NCBI RefSeq assembly: GCF_014696875.1
Contig: NZ_JACJQV010000107.1
Location: 1 to 43,827 of the forward strand
Reading direction: 5' to 3'
Source of the DNA: Microcystis wesenbergii FACHB-1317
Lineage (GTDB): Bacteria; Cyanobacteriota; Cyanobacteriia; Cyanobacteriales; Microcystaceae
Length of the DNA: 43,827 nucleotides
A model generated the notes under the pieces. The model did not search any database. It saw only the letters and a program-made list of their open reading frames with translations, and had not been told where the DNA came from. Shown here piece after piece: positions 33,262-40,914 of this stretch (positions are counted from its first letter, which is position 1; the number at the start of each line of letters is the position of its first letter). A program made the translations under genes and the position numbers.

Positions 33262-34137
33262 ATGACCGCCGCTATTGCTCTCGATCGCGTTTCTAAAATC
33301 TATAACAATCTCCCAGTAGTTAACGAGCTTTCCTTTGCTATCGAAAAAGGGGAAATCTTTGGTTTACTCGGTCCCAACGGTGCGGGAAAATCGACGACAA
33401 TCCGCATGATTATCACCCTAACCGAAGCAAGTCAAGGAGAAATCGCAGTGGCCGGGTATGATGTGAAAAAATACCGCGATCAGGTGAAAAAAAATATAGG
33501 GGTAGTCTTGCAACAGATTAGCGTTGATGGGGAATTAACCGTCTGGGAAAATATGGAATTTCACGGCCGGATGCACCATATCCCCAATCCCCAGAGACAG
33601 GAATTAATCGATCGCTATTTAGATTATGTCAGTTTAAGCGATCGAAAATCTGCCCTGGCCAAAACTCTTTCCGGAGGGATGAAACGACGTTTACAGATTG
33701 CTCGCGCCCTTCTTCACGAACCAAAAATCCTCTTTCTCGATGAACCAACAGTCGGTTTAGACCCCCAAAATCGTCGTCGTTTGTGGGAAGTAATTCGCGA
33801 TTTAAACCGGCAAGGAATGACAATTTTGTTAACCACTCACTACATGGAAGAAGTGGAATTTCTCTGTCAGGATAACGCCGCAGGAAAACCGGGCAGAATT
33901 GGCATTATGGATGCGGGCAAATTAATCGAATTAGGAACTATAACAGATTTTCGTACTAAGTATGGCGAGGGTTTAGTTATCAAACAAGTTGGCGATAAAA
34001 TCGATTATAAATTCTTCCCTACCGTGGCCGATGCTAACTCTTATCTGGACAGTTTGAGCAATAAAACTGGAGTAATGTGTCGCCCTTCCAATCTCGAAGA
34101 TATCTTTGTGGAACTGACGGGACATCAATTAGATTAG
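33262..34137 (+). CDS. ABC transporter ATP-binding protein (DrrA-like)
   Basis: 291 residues with Walker A GPNGAGKSTT near residue 37, the signature LSGGMKRRLQIARALL near 138, and Walker B ILFLDEPTVGLDPQ near 158, then an H-loop TTHYMEEVE. The C-terminal extension of about 80 residues is typical of DrrA/NodI-type exporters, which pair with an ABC-2 permease. No such permease follows directly; the next 480 bases are gene-free and the exporter downstream has its own ATPase. The partner is therefore elsewhere in the genome. Substrate unknown. Confidence 0.9.
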   Translation: MTAAIALDRVSKIYNNLPVVNELSFAIEKGEIFGLLGPNGAGKSTTIRMIITLTEASQGEIAVAGYDVKKYRDQVKKNIGVVLQQISVDGELTVWENMEFHGRMHHIPNPQRQELIDRYLDYVSLSDRKSALAKTLSGGMKRRLQIARALLHEPKILFLDEPTVGLDPQNRRRLWEVIRDLNRQGMTILLTTHYMEEVEFLCQDNAAGKPGRIGIMDAGKLIELGTITDFRTKYGEGLVIKQVGDKIDYKFFPTVADANSYLDSLSNKTGVMCRPSNLEDIFVELTGHQLD

Positions 34138-34619
34138 ATTCTTGTTTTGGCTGTTAGGAAGTTGTTTAGGAAGTTGTTCAGTTATCGGTTTTTAACTCCA
34201 GTTTTTCGCAGATTAGCTGTGTTTAAATCGCCATTTCTTGGCTTTCATATGATGTCTATTTTATTGATAAACTTGCTAAGTAGGTAGGTTTTAAAAATTG
34301 TCAGATTCCTCCCCTTATCAAGGGGGGAAGGGGGGGATCAAGGAGGGATCAAAGGCAAAATCTATCTTCTATTTAACCAGAACCACTTACTTAGAGTCTA
34401 GGTCAATTAGCTGAGGATGTCCCTAAAAACCGAATTCAACCCTAAAAAAAGAGGCTTTTAGTGGTTTTTAAGCTTTTTGAGCCAGATAAATGGCCCAAGA
34501 AGGGAACTTTTTCCGGAGAGGGAGAGTCGTCGGGGACTGGATAAAAACTAGAGTCCTCCCTCGATCGATAGACAAAATTGACGGTAATCGTTTAGAATAA
34601 AGCACTGAACACTGACGAG
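34138..34619. other. Gene-free spacer with a G-rich hairpin repeat
   Basis: No credible ORF between the two transporters. At 34311-34325 CCCCTT and AAGGGG form a short hairpin that continues into a purine-rich GGGGGGAAGGGGGGG stretch and GGATCAAGGAGGGATCAAAGG, a composition seen in dispersed cyanobacterial repeats. No terminator with a T-run and no confident promoter were found. Confidence 0.5.
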
Positions 34620-35438
34620 ATGACAATTATCCCTATGACCGATCTCCAGACAAAAACTAGATGGTCAAAAGCGCGGCGATATTACGAATTGCTTAGTGTT
34701 TTAGTGGAACGTAATCTCAAGGGACGCTATCGGGGTTCTTTTCTGGGGGTTTACTGGTCCTTGTTAAATCCCGTGATTATGACTGCACTATACACGGCAA
34801 TTTTCGGCACGGTTTTCGCCTCTTATTTTGATAATTCTATAGTTAACTATGTCCTAGCGGCTTTCACTGGTTTAGTAGTAATAAATTTTTTTAATGCTTC
34901 CACTAACCAAGCTTTACCTAGTATCGTTGGTAATGGCAGTATTTTAAATAAAATTCGTCTGCCAGTGAGCATCTTTCCCGTTTCCATGGTAGTAGCAAAT
35001 ATTTTTCAATTTGCTATTAGTATCTTTCCCCTTTTGGCTATAGTAACTCTCTGGAAATCTCAAAGTTTACTTAATGTAATTGCTCTGATTTTTCCCGTGA
35101 TCGGTCTTTCTCTGGTTTGCACGGGAGTGGGTTTCCTTGTTAGTACCCTCTACGTTTTTTTCAGAGACTTACCCTATTTTTACGAAATTGTTTGTTTTGT
35201 CGCTTGGATTAGCAGCCCGATTTTCTATCCCCCAGAAATTATTCCTCCTTCCGTACAACCATTCCTCCTACTAAACCCATTATTACCGGTAATCGAAAGT
35301 ATTCGCCAATTGTCCCTTTCCCCCGGATTACCGGATTTTAGTTTGATTTTTCAATCTCTAATCGGTGGGATCATCATCCTAGGAATTGGTTGGACTTGCT
35401 TCCGACTCTGGCGACATTTATTTATGGATTTATTATAA
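34620..35438 (+). CDS. Polysaccharide ABC exporter permease (Wzm-like)
   Basis: 272 residues of the ABC-2 permease type with six hydrophobic segments, beginning LVERNLKGRYRGSFLGVYWSLLNP, a highly conserved start of the O-antigen/teichoic-acid exporter permeases (Wzm, TagG). Later segments include FFRDLPYFYEIV and ISSPIFYPPEIIP. The ATPase gene starts at the base after this gene's stop, so the two are coupled. The pair exports undecaprenyl-linked polysaccharide across the inner membrane. It is 23 kb from the sugar genes at the left of the window, so a shared substrate is possible but unproven. ATG 34635 is an alternative start. Confidence 0.93.
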   Translation: MTIIPMTDLQTKTRWSKARRYYELLSVLVERNLKGRYRGSFLGVYWSLLNPVIMTALYTAIFGTVFASYFDNSIVNYVLAAFTGLVVINFFNASTNQALPSIVGNGSILNKIRLPVSIFPVSMVVANIFQFAISIFPLLAIVTLWKSQSLLNVIALIFPVIGLSLVCTGVGFLVSTLYVFFRDLPYFYEIVCFVAWISSPIFYPPEIIPPSVQPFLLLNPLLPVIESIRQLSLSPGLPDFSLIFQSLIGGIIILGIGWTCFRLWRHLFMDLL

Positions 35439-36194
35439 ATGACAGAAGTAATTCGACTCGATCAAGTGTCTCTCCAAAGACGTACTCAAGAAGAATTCTC
35501 CTACGATCTAAAAAGGACAATCTTCTCTATTCTTGAAGGGAAATATCGTCAACCTGCCAAAAAATTAGTTCTAGATGATATAGATTTAGTCATTAATTCT
35601 GGAGCGAAATTAGGTATCATTGGAGCTAATGGCGCAGGAAAATCTACTCTCTTAAAAGTTATTTGTGGTATTCTGGAACCGACAAAAGGACAGGTGAGAG
35701 TCAGGGGACAAATTGCCTCTCTAATTGAATTAGGAGCGGGTTTCGATCCAGATTTACCAGTAAAAGATAATATTATTCTCTATGGGGTAATGCTGGGATT
35801 TTCTCGTCAGGAAATGAAGGAAAAAACCAAAGATATTCTTGACTTTGCTGAGTTAGAAGAATACATGGGAGCGCCGGTGAAATCTCTTTCTTCTGGGATG
35901 GTGGCTCGTTTAGGATTTGCGATCGCAACAGAGGTTCACCCCGATATTCTTATTCTTGATGAAGTCCTTTCCGTCGGGGATGAAAGTTTTAAAAATAAGT
36001 GTAAACGACGTTTAAAAAAATTCTGGAATTCTAACGCTACTATTTTAGTAGTTTCCCACGATTTGACTTTAATTCAAGAGTCCTGTGACCAAGCAATTTG
36101 GCTGAATAAAGGCCAGCTGCAATGTCAGGGTACATCAGAAGATGTCATCAAGTTTTATTTGGATTCCGTGCATCAAAATGAAGTTAATTTTTAA
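35439..36194 (+). CDS. Polysaccharide ABC exporter ATPase (Wzt-like)
   Basis: 251 residues with Walker A IIGANGAGKSTLLKVI near residue 70, the signature SLSSGMVARLGFAIA near 148, Walker B ILILDEVLSVGDESF near 169, and the H-loop VVSHD. The N-terminal VSLQRRTQEEFSYDLKRTIF and the LIELGAGFDPDLPVKDN segment are typical of Wzt/TagH-type exporters. It lacks the C-terminal carbohydrate-binding domain of long Wzt proteins (about 430 residues), so the substrate is not selected by a terminal sugar modification on this subunit. It begins directly after the permease stop. Confidence 0.94.
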   Translation: MTEVIRLDQVSLQRRTQEEFSYDLKRTIFSILEGKYRQPAKKLVLDDIDLVINSGAKLGIIGANGAGKSTLLKVICGILEPTKGQVRVRGQIASLIELGAGFDPDLPVKDNIILYGVMLGFSRQEMKEKTKDILDFAELEEYMGAPVKSLSSGMVARLGFAIATEVHPDILILDEVLSVGDESFKNKCKRRLKKFWNSNATILVVSHDLTLIQESCDQAIWLNKGQLQCQGTSEDVIKFYLDSVHQNEVNF

Positions 36195-36270
36195 TTAAGT
36201 AGGTAATCTCAATTAATTGTTAGATAGGAATAATTTATCTACGTTTTACTTGGTCGAAAACCCTATAACA

Positions 36271-36425
36271 AAATAAAAAACCTCGGTGTCCAGCCGAGGT
36301 AGCGCTAAGTTATGTAGGAGAACTCAAGCAAATCTGTCAATGGGGTAAACCCAAACCCCGAAAACTTTTTTAAGCTAGTAGGCCAAGTTTTTTGCCGTTG
36401 TCTCGGACTCAAGGAATCATCTTCT
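36271..36425 (-). ncRNA. Candidate small RNA (PsrR1-like arrangement)
   Basis: The 457-base spacer has no gene but holds a plausible - strand transcript of about 150 bases. Its 3' end is an intrinsic terminator (36280-36300 stem, then TTTTTTATTTTG). Upstream of the stem is a likely single-stranded GAGTTCTCCTACATAAC, whose CTCCT is complementary to ribosome-binding sites. An HLR1 box precedes it. The high-light sRNA PsrR1 of cyanobacteria is known to be RpaB-controlled, and from memory has a similar layout. The 5' end is not fixed; a weak -10 (TATAGG, 36428-36433) would start it near 36420. A long stem TTGTCTCG/CGAGACAA (36440-36447 with 36404-36411) would straddle this start, so the transcript could begin further upstream. 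Confidence 0.5.
36280..36300 (-). terminator. Intrinsic terminator facing left
   Basis: ACCTCGG (36294-36300 read on the - strand) pairs with CCGAGGT (36280-36286) across a seven-base loop, followed on the - strand by TTTTTTATTTTG. There is no protein gene on the - strand to its right within this spacer, which implies a non-coding transcript. Confidence 0.8.
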
Positions 36426-36492
36426 GTCCTATACTCTTCGAGACAATCTGAACCGGCTTGCTGTCTTGGCTGTTTTGCTTTAACTTTTAGTT

Positions 36493-36510
36493 CATGTAAA
36501 TAAATGTAAC
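36493..36510 (-). promoter_or_regulatory. HLR1 box (RpaB-type direct repeat)
   Basis: Read on the - strand: GTTACATT, TA, TTTACATG. The known HLR1 consensus for the response regulator RpaB is two copies of (G/T)TTACA(T/A)(T/A) separated by two bases; only the final base differs. It lies upstream of the candidate small RNA and between it and the divergent + strand promoter at 36538. Confidence 0.65.
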
Positions 36511-36537
36511 AATATTTTTACGAATTGTAAAGAAGGA

Positions 36538-36567
36538 TTGACACAATAAAACTTATATGAATTATAA
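36538..36567 (+). promoter_or_regulatory. Probable promoter of the KYRGA-repeat protein gene
   Basis: TTGACA at 36538-36543 and TTATAA at 36562-36567 with an 18-base spacer (ATTATA at 17), about 85 bases before the ATG at 36652. Confidence 0.5.
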
Positions 36568-36651
36568 GCTGAGTTAATATTTTTCGCCGATCGAAGCGAG
36601 GGAGGTAATAATAGAGAGATTGGTTCACTAGCGTGACAAGGTGTACCCAGA

Positions 36652-37083
36652 ATGTCCTATTTGTTTTTGTTACCACTATTCACCGCTGCCTTGGCTGCCT
36701 ATTTCTGGCAGAAGTCCAGCGATGAAATCGCTTATCTGGCCAGTGCCGCCACGGTAATTAGTTTATTGTTGAGTCTGGTTTTAGCTCCTTGGCAGATTCA
36801 GCTATTAATTCTCTTGACAGTTGTGATTGTCGTCACCTTTTTATGGCAAGGACGAGAAGAGCAGAAGAATGTCCCCGTCCCCACTCCAGAAACCGCCGGC
36901 GAGAAAAAGTACCGTGGGGCCACCTATATCGAGCCAACAGTCGCCGAGGCTCCTGTCAAGGAGCGAGGGGGTAAATATCGCGGTGCGGAGGTTAAAATCA
37001 CCAATAATCCCACGGTGGCTAACCCAATTCGCTCCTCATCTCTCAAATATCGCGGCGCCAGTTCAGCAAACAAGGACCAGTAA
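36652..37083 (+). CDS. Membrane protein with three KYRGA motifs (DUF4278-like)
   Basis: 143 residues. The N-terminus has two hydrophobic segments (YLFLLPLFTAALAAYF and a long one around VISLLLSLVLAPWQIQLLI-VVIVVTFLW). The C-terminal cytoplasmic-looking tail carries three similar motifs: KKYRGATY, GKYRGAEV and LKYRGASS. YRG motifs of this kind are typical of small cyanobacterial DUF4278 proteins; function unknown. The stop codon TAA is the first three bases of a TAATCAG/TTATCAG heptamer array, so the array defines the end of this protein. Divergent from the candidate small RNA. Confidence 0.7.
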   Translation: MSYLFLLPLFTAALAAYFWQKSSDEIAYLASAATVISLLLSLVLAPWQIQLLILLTVVIVVTFLWQGREEQKNVPVPTPETAGEKKYRGATYIEPTVAEAPVKERGGKYRGAEVKITNNPTVANPIRSSSLKYRGASSANKDQ

Positions 37084-37115
37084 TCAGTTATCAGTTATCA
37101 GTTATCAGTTATCAG
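37081..37115. repeat. Five-copy heptamer array (TAATCAG, then TTATCAG x4)
   Basis: Five perfect 7-base units. The first, TAATCAG, contains the stop codon of the preceding gene. A second 7-base array, (C/G)ACTGTT x4 plus CACTGAA, lies at 37166-37200 before the thymidylate synthase stop. No other gene is present in the spacer. Confidence 0.9.
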
Positions 37116-37212
37116 ATTTGAGTTTTAAGTGAGCAGTATTAAATAGAAGTTTCCTACTGTCTTTTCACTGTTGACTGTTGACTGTTCACTGTTCACTGAA
37201 ACTTCCCACTTC

Positions 37213-38706
37213 CTACTGGTCTTGAATATAAGGTTGATTATTCTTGAGACAATTGTATGCCTTTTGTAGTTCGATTCCCAGATAACCAATATGTTCGGGA
37301 ATAATTGCGGGATTGGTAGCGGCAAGCTCACGGATTAATTTCAGGGGATTTTTGCCTTGATAACAAGCGACAACTTCCCCGCTGCCGGGGGTAGTTTGTT
37401 GGAGAAGAATTTGTTCTTCTTCCACAGAAATCAGAAAGTTACCACTAGGGTCAAAAAAGTCGCGCTGATTGACAATTTTATCGTACTGGGTGGCGATTAA
37501 TCGTTCGACATTTTCCCAAGTATCATCGTATATATGGGCCGATTGACTAATAGTAATCAATGGACCCATTGATAAATTGTAGTCGGAGAGCTTGCTAATC
37601 TCATCCCTAATATGTTGCTGTAAAGCGCGCAATCCCATGGCATTTGCTGGCCAAGCGGCAAACATATCATTACTTCTAAATATTGCGGTGAGAGATAATT
37701 CATTTTCCACCACTCGCACCCAAATATGATTTAAACAGGGACTACCTCCCTTTTCGTGGTCTTTCACATCCCAGAGGGACATAACTGCACTAGCGGCATC
37801 AATTTCTGAGATTAATTTATTGATAACCTGTGCAATTTGGTCTCGGCCAAACCAAGAGCGCAATCTTTGACCGTAGGTGTATTTAACTCCTTGGTGTATA
37901 GGGGAATCATCGAGAATTTGTCCGATATATTCGGTGAGAAAAGGTCTATCTATAGGCAAATAATTAGGTTCAGGAAAATAAAAGTCTGGTGGTTCATCGG
38001 TGACAACGGCCATTAGGTCAATTAATTCTTGCCATTTACCATCATATCCTGTGGGTCTAATTGTGCCGGTGGTTTTAATCTTTTGGAGAATTTTCACCCA
38101 AGTTTCGGCAATAGTTTTTCCTTCAATACGATGACCGTATCTTGTCCCGGGTAGCAGAGAAGGAAGATTTTCTAAGAGGGGAAAGATTAAGGGTTCTCCC
38201 CAAGTTGGTAAGGGAGATTGTTCTGCATAACTTTTGACAGTTTCAATCGCTTCTGGGATGGATTTAACCAGTTGATATTGAATCGATTGACGTAATTTTT
38301 CGAGGGTTTCTCGGTCAATTTCCTTGTCAATGTATCCAGTGATAGAAGAATTAATTAGCCAACATTCTCTACCTGTGTCACTTTTTCCTAACTGAAATCC
38401 TTGACTAAAAAAGTCTAGCAAACATTGACAGCTACCGGAGTTTTTATCTTCCTTAGTAGCGTTGAGAATAACTAAGTATCTAACGTGGGGATTTGCGATT
38501 AAGTTTCTCAGCAGGGGACTAATTCCTCTGGTGGGACTATAAAGATTACCAATCACTGCGTACTGGTCGGGATTTAAATGTTTAGCAAGGGACTGTTTTA
38601 CTGTCCATCCCGTGATAATTGCCGTTTGGCCGTGACCGCAGATTAATTGATTAGGTTTATAGTGGGGTTGGTAGGTAAATTTAGGGGTGGTTTCTATACT
38701 GAGCAT
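37213..38706 (-). CDS. Thymidylate synthase fused to an N-terminal MtrA-like domain
   Basis: 497 residues. The C-terminal half is a thymidylate synthase: GGSPCLNHIWVRVVENELSL holds the catalytic Cys (near residue 324), and FRSNDMFAAWPANAMGLRALQ matches the family's RSxDxFxxxPxN core. The N-terminal 150 residues (QYAVIGNLYSPTRGISPLLR, NPHVRYLVILNA) resemble the DUF4346/MtrA domain of tetrahydromethanopterin methyltransferase A, an archaeal-looking module. ThyA-type enzymes methylate dUMP using methylene-tetrahydrofolate. The gene follows a thymidylate-kinase gene by four bases, strongly supporting a dTMP role. Whether the extra domain changes the cofactor is unknown. Most cyanobacteria use ThyX instead. 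Confidence 0.85.
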   Translation of the reverse strand: MLSIETTPKFTYQPHYKPNQLICGHGQTAIITGWTVKQSLAKHLNPDQYAVIGNLYSPTRGISPLLRNLIANPHVRYLVILNATKEDKNSGSCQCLLDFFSQGFQLGKSDTGRECWLINSSITGYIDKEIDRETLEKLRQSIQYQLVKSIPEAIETVKSYAEQSPLPTWGEPLIFPLLENLPSLLPGTRYGHRIEGKTIAETWVKILQKIKTTGTIRPTGYDGKWQELIDLMAVVTDEPPDFYFPEPNYLPIDRPFLTEYIGQILDDSPIHQGVKYTYGQRLRSWFGRDQIAQVINKLISEIDAASAVMSLWDVKDHEKGGSPCLNHIWVRVVENELSLTAIFRSNDMFAAWPANAMGLRALQQHIRDEISKLSDYNLSMGPLITISQSAHIYDDTWENVERLIATQYDKIVNQRDFFDPSGNFLISVEEEQILLQQTTPGSGEVVACYQGKNPLKLIRELAATNPAIIPEHIGYLGIELQKAYNCLKNNQPYIQDQ

Positions 38707-38710
38707 GGAT

Positions 38711-39334
38711 TTAAATTAATCGGTCAAGATAATTAATAATATTTTGGTGAAGGTGTTCTATTTTATCATTGCCATCCAGTTGTAAACAATTATCTTTATA
38801 TTCTTTAAATATCTGGAGAAACATCTGACGAACTTTTATTAATTTTTCTTGTTTTTCGTACACTTCTGTGATGGCTCGGTTTTTAATTCTTGCCAGAGAA
38901 ATATCGGGAAGAACATCGATATAAATGACTAAATCGGGATTGGGAAAATGTTGATTTAACTGCCGAATAAAAGCCAATTCTTCGGGATTATTGCCATTGT
39001 AGGCCAGGGAAGAAAAATAATAACGCGTCGTGATAACGTGGGTTTGTTCTTGCTGAATAAGTTTAAAAACGCCATCGTGATCATTATATAAGTGATAATG
39101 GCGATCAGCTGCAAATAAATAAGCCATTTGTCGGTCAAATTGATTTTTATCTTCGATAGAAATAAGATTAGTTTGCATTATTTCTCGAATCAAACGACCG
39201 ATAACTCCCTCGGAAGGTTCCGGACTTAAAACTGCTTTTTCCCCGCGCTTGAAAAAATATTCTTGTAGGAGTTTTGCTTGGGTACTTGTTCCCGATCCGT
39301 CAATACCTTCAAAGACAATAAATTTCGGTTTCAT
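38711..39334 (-). CDS. tmk: Thymidylate kinase-like protein with altered P-loop
   Basis: 207 residues, standard size for bacterial dTMP kinase: FEGIDGSGTSTQAKLLQEYF at the N-terminus, then SPEPSEGVIGRLIRE, a DRQMAYLFAADRHYH helix, a TTRYYFSSLAYNG segment (usual DRY/S motif) and a lid region. In place of the P-loop GKT/S the sequence is GTS: the invariant lysine is threonine (codon ACA). Some related kinases tolerate a GT-type loop, but catalysis could be changed. It is co-transcribed with the downstream thymidylate synthase fusion (gap four bases), so it probably phosphorylates dTMP or a related nucleotide. Confidence 0.8.
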   Translation of the reverse strand: MKPKFIVFEGIDGSGTSTQAKLLQEYFFKRGEKAVLSPEPSEGVIGRLIREIMQTNLISIEDKNQFDRQMAYLFAADRHYHLYNDHDGVFKLIQQEQTHVITTRYYFSSLAYNGNNPEELAFIRQLNQHFPNPDLVIYIDVLPDISLARIKNRAITEVYEKQEKLIKVRQMFLQIFKEYKDNCLQLDGNDKIEHLHQNIINYLDRLI

Positions 39335-39364
39335 AATTTAATCTTCTTTTTTTCTATCTAATTA

Positions 39365-40747
39365 TCAGAATAATTGTTTTAGCCAAGTTAACCAAGATTT
39401 TTTCTGGGGGATTAATAGCGTCATTTCTCCGATAATCTCTCCCATACTTCCCCAAGTATAAATATTTTTATTGAGGGATTGTATGGTTAAATTTTCTTGT
39501 AAAGCTAAACTGATGATACTAATCATTTCTGCTGCTTGATTACCGACTATTTGCGCTCCTAGTATTTTACCATCTTGTCGGTAGATTAATTGACAAAATC
39601 CCGTGGTTTCTCCCCAGATTTGCTGTGGGACCATATTTTTGATTGGATAGTTGATCATCTTTACCTCCTCACCATAGTTGTCCTGGGCCGCTTTTCCAGT
39701 TAAACCCACCCAAGCAATAGCCGGATCAAAAGCAATAAATGAGGGAATTTGCTGGGGATTAAAGTTAAATTTTTCTCCCGCGAGCAGATGCTTGACTAAC
39801 CCAAAAGCAGCCCGGTGATTTAAAGTAGGATCGGGATAATTATTTCTGAGCAAATTTAGGGCATAAATGCGGGAATTATCGGTTTGTAATTGCTGATTAA
39901 CCTTAATTAATCCTTGCTCTAGTTTAACTCCCACCCCAGCCAAATTTAATCCCTGTTCATTGACTTGATAATTACCAGCAAAAATGAGATCATCAACTTC
40001 GATAACACGATTACCTAATTGTAGCCATTTTTGACCCTCGATCGCTTTCACTTGACTAGGACAATAGCCGGGTAAAATCTTAATTCCTTCCGCTTCTAAA
40101 ATAGCAGTAACTAAATCGGAGATTTCCCGATCAATATCCGGCAGTAGATAACTATCCTCGATAATTAAGCTAATTTCTTTCCCCAAACGTCGGAGAATTT
40201 GGGCCAAAGTCACAGCCATGCTGCTGTTGCCAATAATCCCTAAATGTTGTCCCAACTTATCTAAATTTGGCTCTTGCCAAAGGGTTTGAGCGGTAAAATA
40301 ATTAACCTCATCTAAGCCGAAAATTTTCGGGACTTGTGGATAAAAACCCGGGACGATAAGATAGTGTTTAGCCAACAATTGCCGACCGTTAACCACGAAT
40401 CCCAAATGGGGCAGCCGGACAAATTCCCCCCCACCCAAGATCACATCTATTCCTTCCGTGGCTAATCTTGCCAAAGAATGATATTTATTAATAGTTTTAT
40501 CCACTTCCTCTAACCATTGCCGCAACCGTTGCCATTGGGGATAAAGGTCCGTTTCTTGCCAATGATTGAGCAGTTTATAGAGATGGATAATTTGGCTGTA
40601 CCCCTTGCTAAAAACGTCCTCAGATGCCTCTAAATTGTCCCTAGAAGGCTGTTGCACTAAAGCCACCCTTTTTTTGAGGTGAACAGCCAACAAAGCCGCT
40701 TCTATCCCCGCAGGACTGGCACCGATAATTACTAAGTCGTAAACCAC
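39365..40747 (-). CDS. FAD-dependent disulfide-reductase homologue lacking redox cysteines
   Basis: 460 residues in the mercuric reductase/dihydrolipoamide dehydrogenase layout: N-terminal FAD motif VIIGASPAGIEAALLA, a central NAD(P)H motif HLGIIGNSSMAVTLAQIL, and a C-terminal dimerisation domain (AFDPAIAWVGLTG ... IYTWGSMGEIIGEM). At the place of the usual CxxxxC disulfide (about residues 40-50) it reads LEASEDVFSKGYSQ, with no cysteines, and the C-terminal His-Glu base pair is not recognisable. It may be a flavin oxidoreductase of another kind, as in cyanobacterial slr0600-type proteins (from memory). It lies upstream of tmk with a 30-base gap. Confidence 0.85.
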   Translation of the reverse strand: MVYDLVIIGASPAGIEAALLAVHLKKRVALVQQPSRDNLEASEDVFSKGYSQIIHLYKLLNHWQETDLYPQWQRLRQWLEEVDKTINKYHSLARLATEGIDVILGGGEFVRLPHLGFVVNGRQLLAKHYLIVPGFYPQVPKIFGLDEVNYFTAQTLWQEPNLDKLGQHLGIIGNSSMAVTLAQILRRLGKEISLIIEDSYLLPDIDREISDLVTAILEAEGIKILPGYCPSQVKAIEGQKWLQLGNRVIEVDDLIFAGNYQVNEQGLNLAGVGVKLEQGLIKVNQQLQTDNSRIYALNLLRNNYPDPTLNHRAAFGLVKHLLAGEKFNFNPQQIPSFIAFDPAIAWVGLTGKAAQDNYGEEVKMINYPIKNMVPQQIWGETTGFCQLIYRQDGKILGAQIVGNQAAEMISIISLALQENLTIQSLNKNIYTWGSMGEIIGEMTLLIPQKKSWLTWLKQLF

Positions 40748-40795
40748 AAATATTCGGTCGTCAGGAATCGGAAACTTAACAATAAAAACTCAAAT

Positions 40796-40914
40796 CTGAT
40801 AACTGAAAACTGATAACTGAAAACTGAAAACTGAAAACTGATAACTGATAACTGATAACTGATAACTGATAACTGATAACTGATTACTGATAACTGATAA
40901 CTGATAACTGATTA
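40796..40914. repeat. 17-copy heptamer array (CTGATAA/CTGAAAA/CTGATTA)
   Basis: Seventeen contiguous 7-base units: eleven CTGATAA, four CTGAAAA and two CTGATTA. The last unit, CTGATTA at 40908-40914, contains the reverse complement of the hisIE stop codon. It fills the gap between hisIE and the flavoprotein gene. Not CRISPR: units are directly adjacent with no spacers. Confidence 0.95.

Noticed and set aside
36789-37132. Two alternative-frame ORFs within the KYRGA protein gene
   Set aside because: No start context, no hydrophobic pattern; the 36652 frame has membrane segments and repeated motifs.
40796-40914. CRISPR-like array
   Set aside because: Units are 7 bases and directly adjacent with no unique spacers; these are heptanucleotide tandem repeats.
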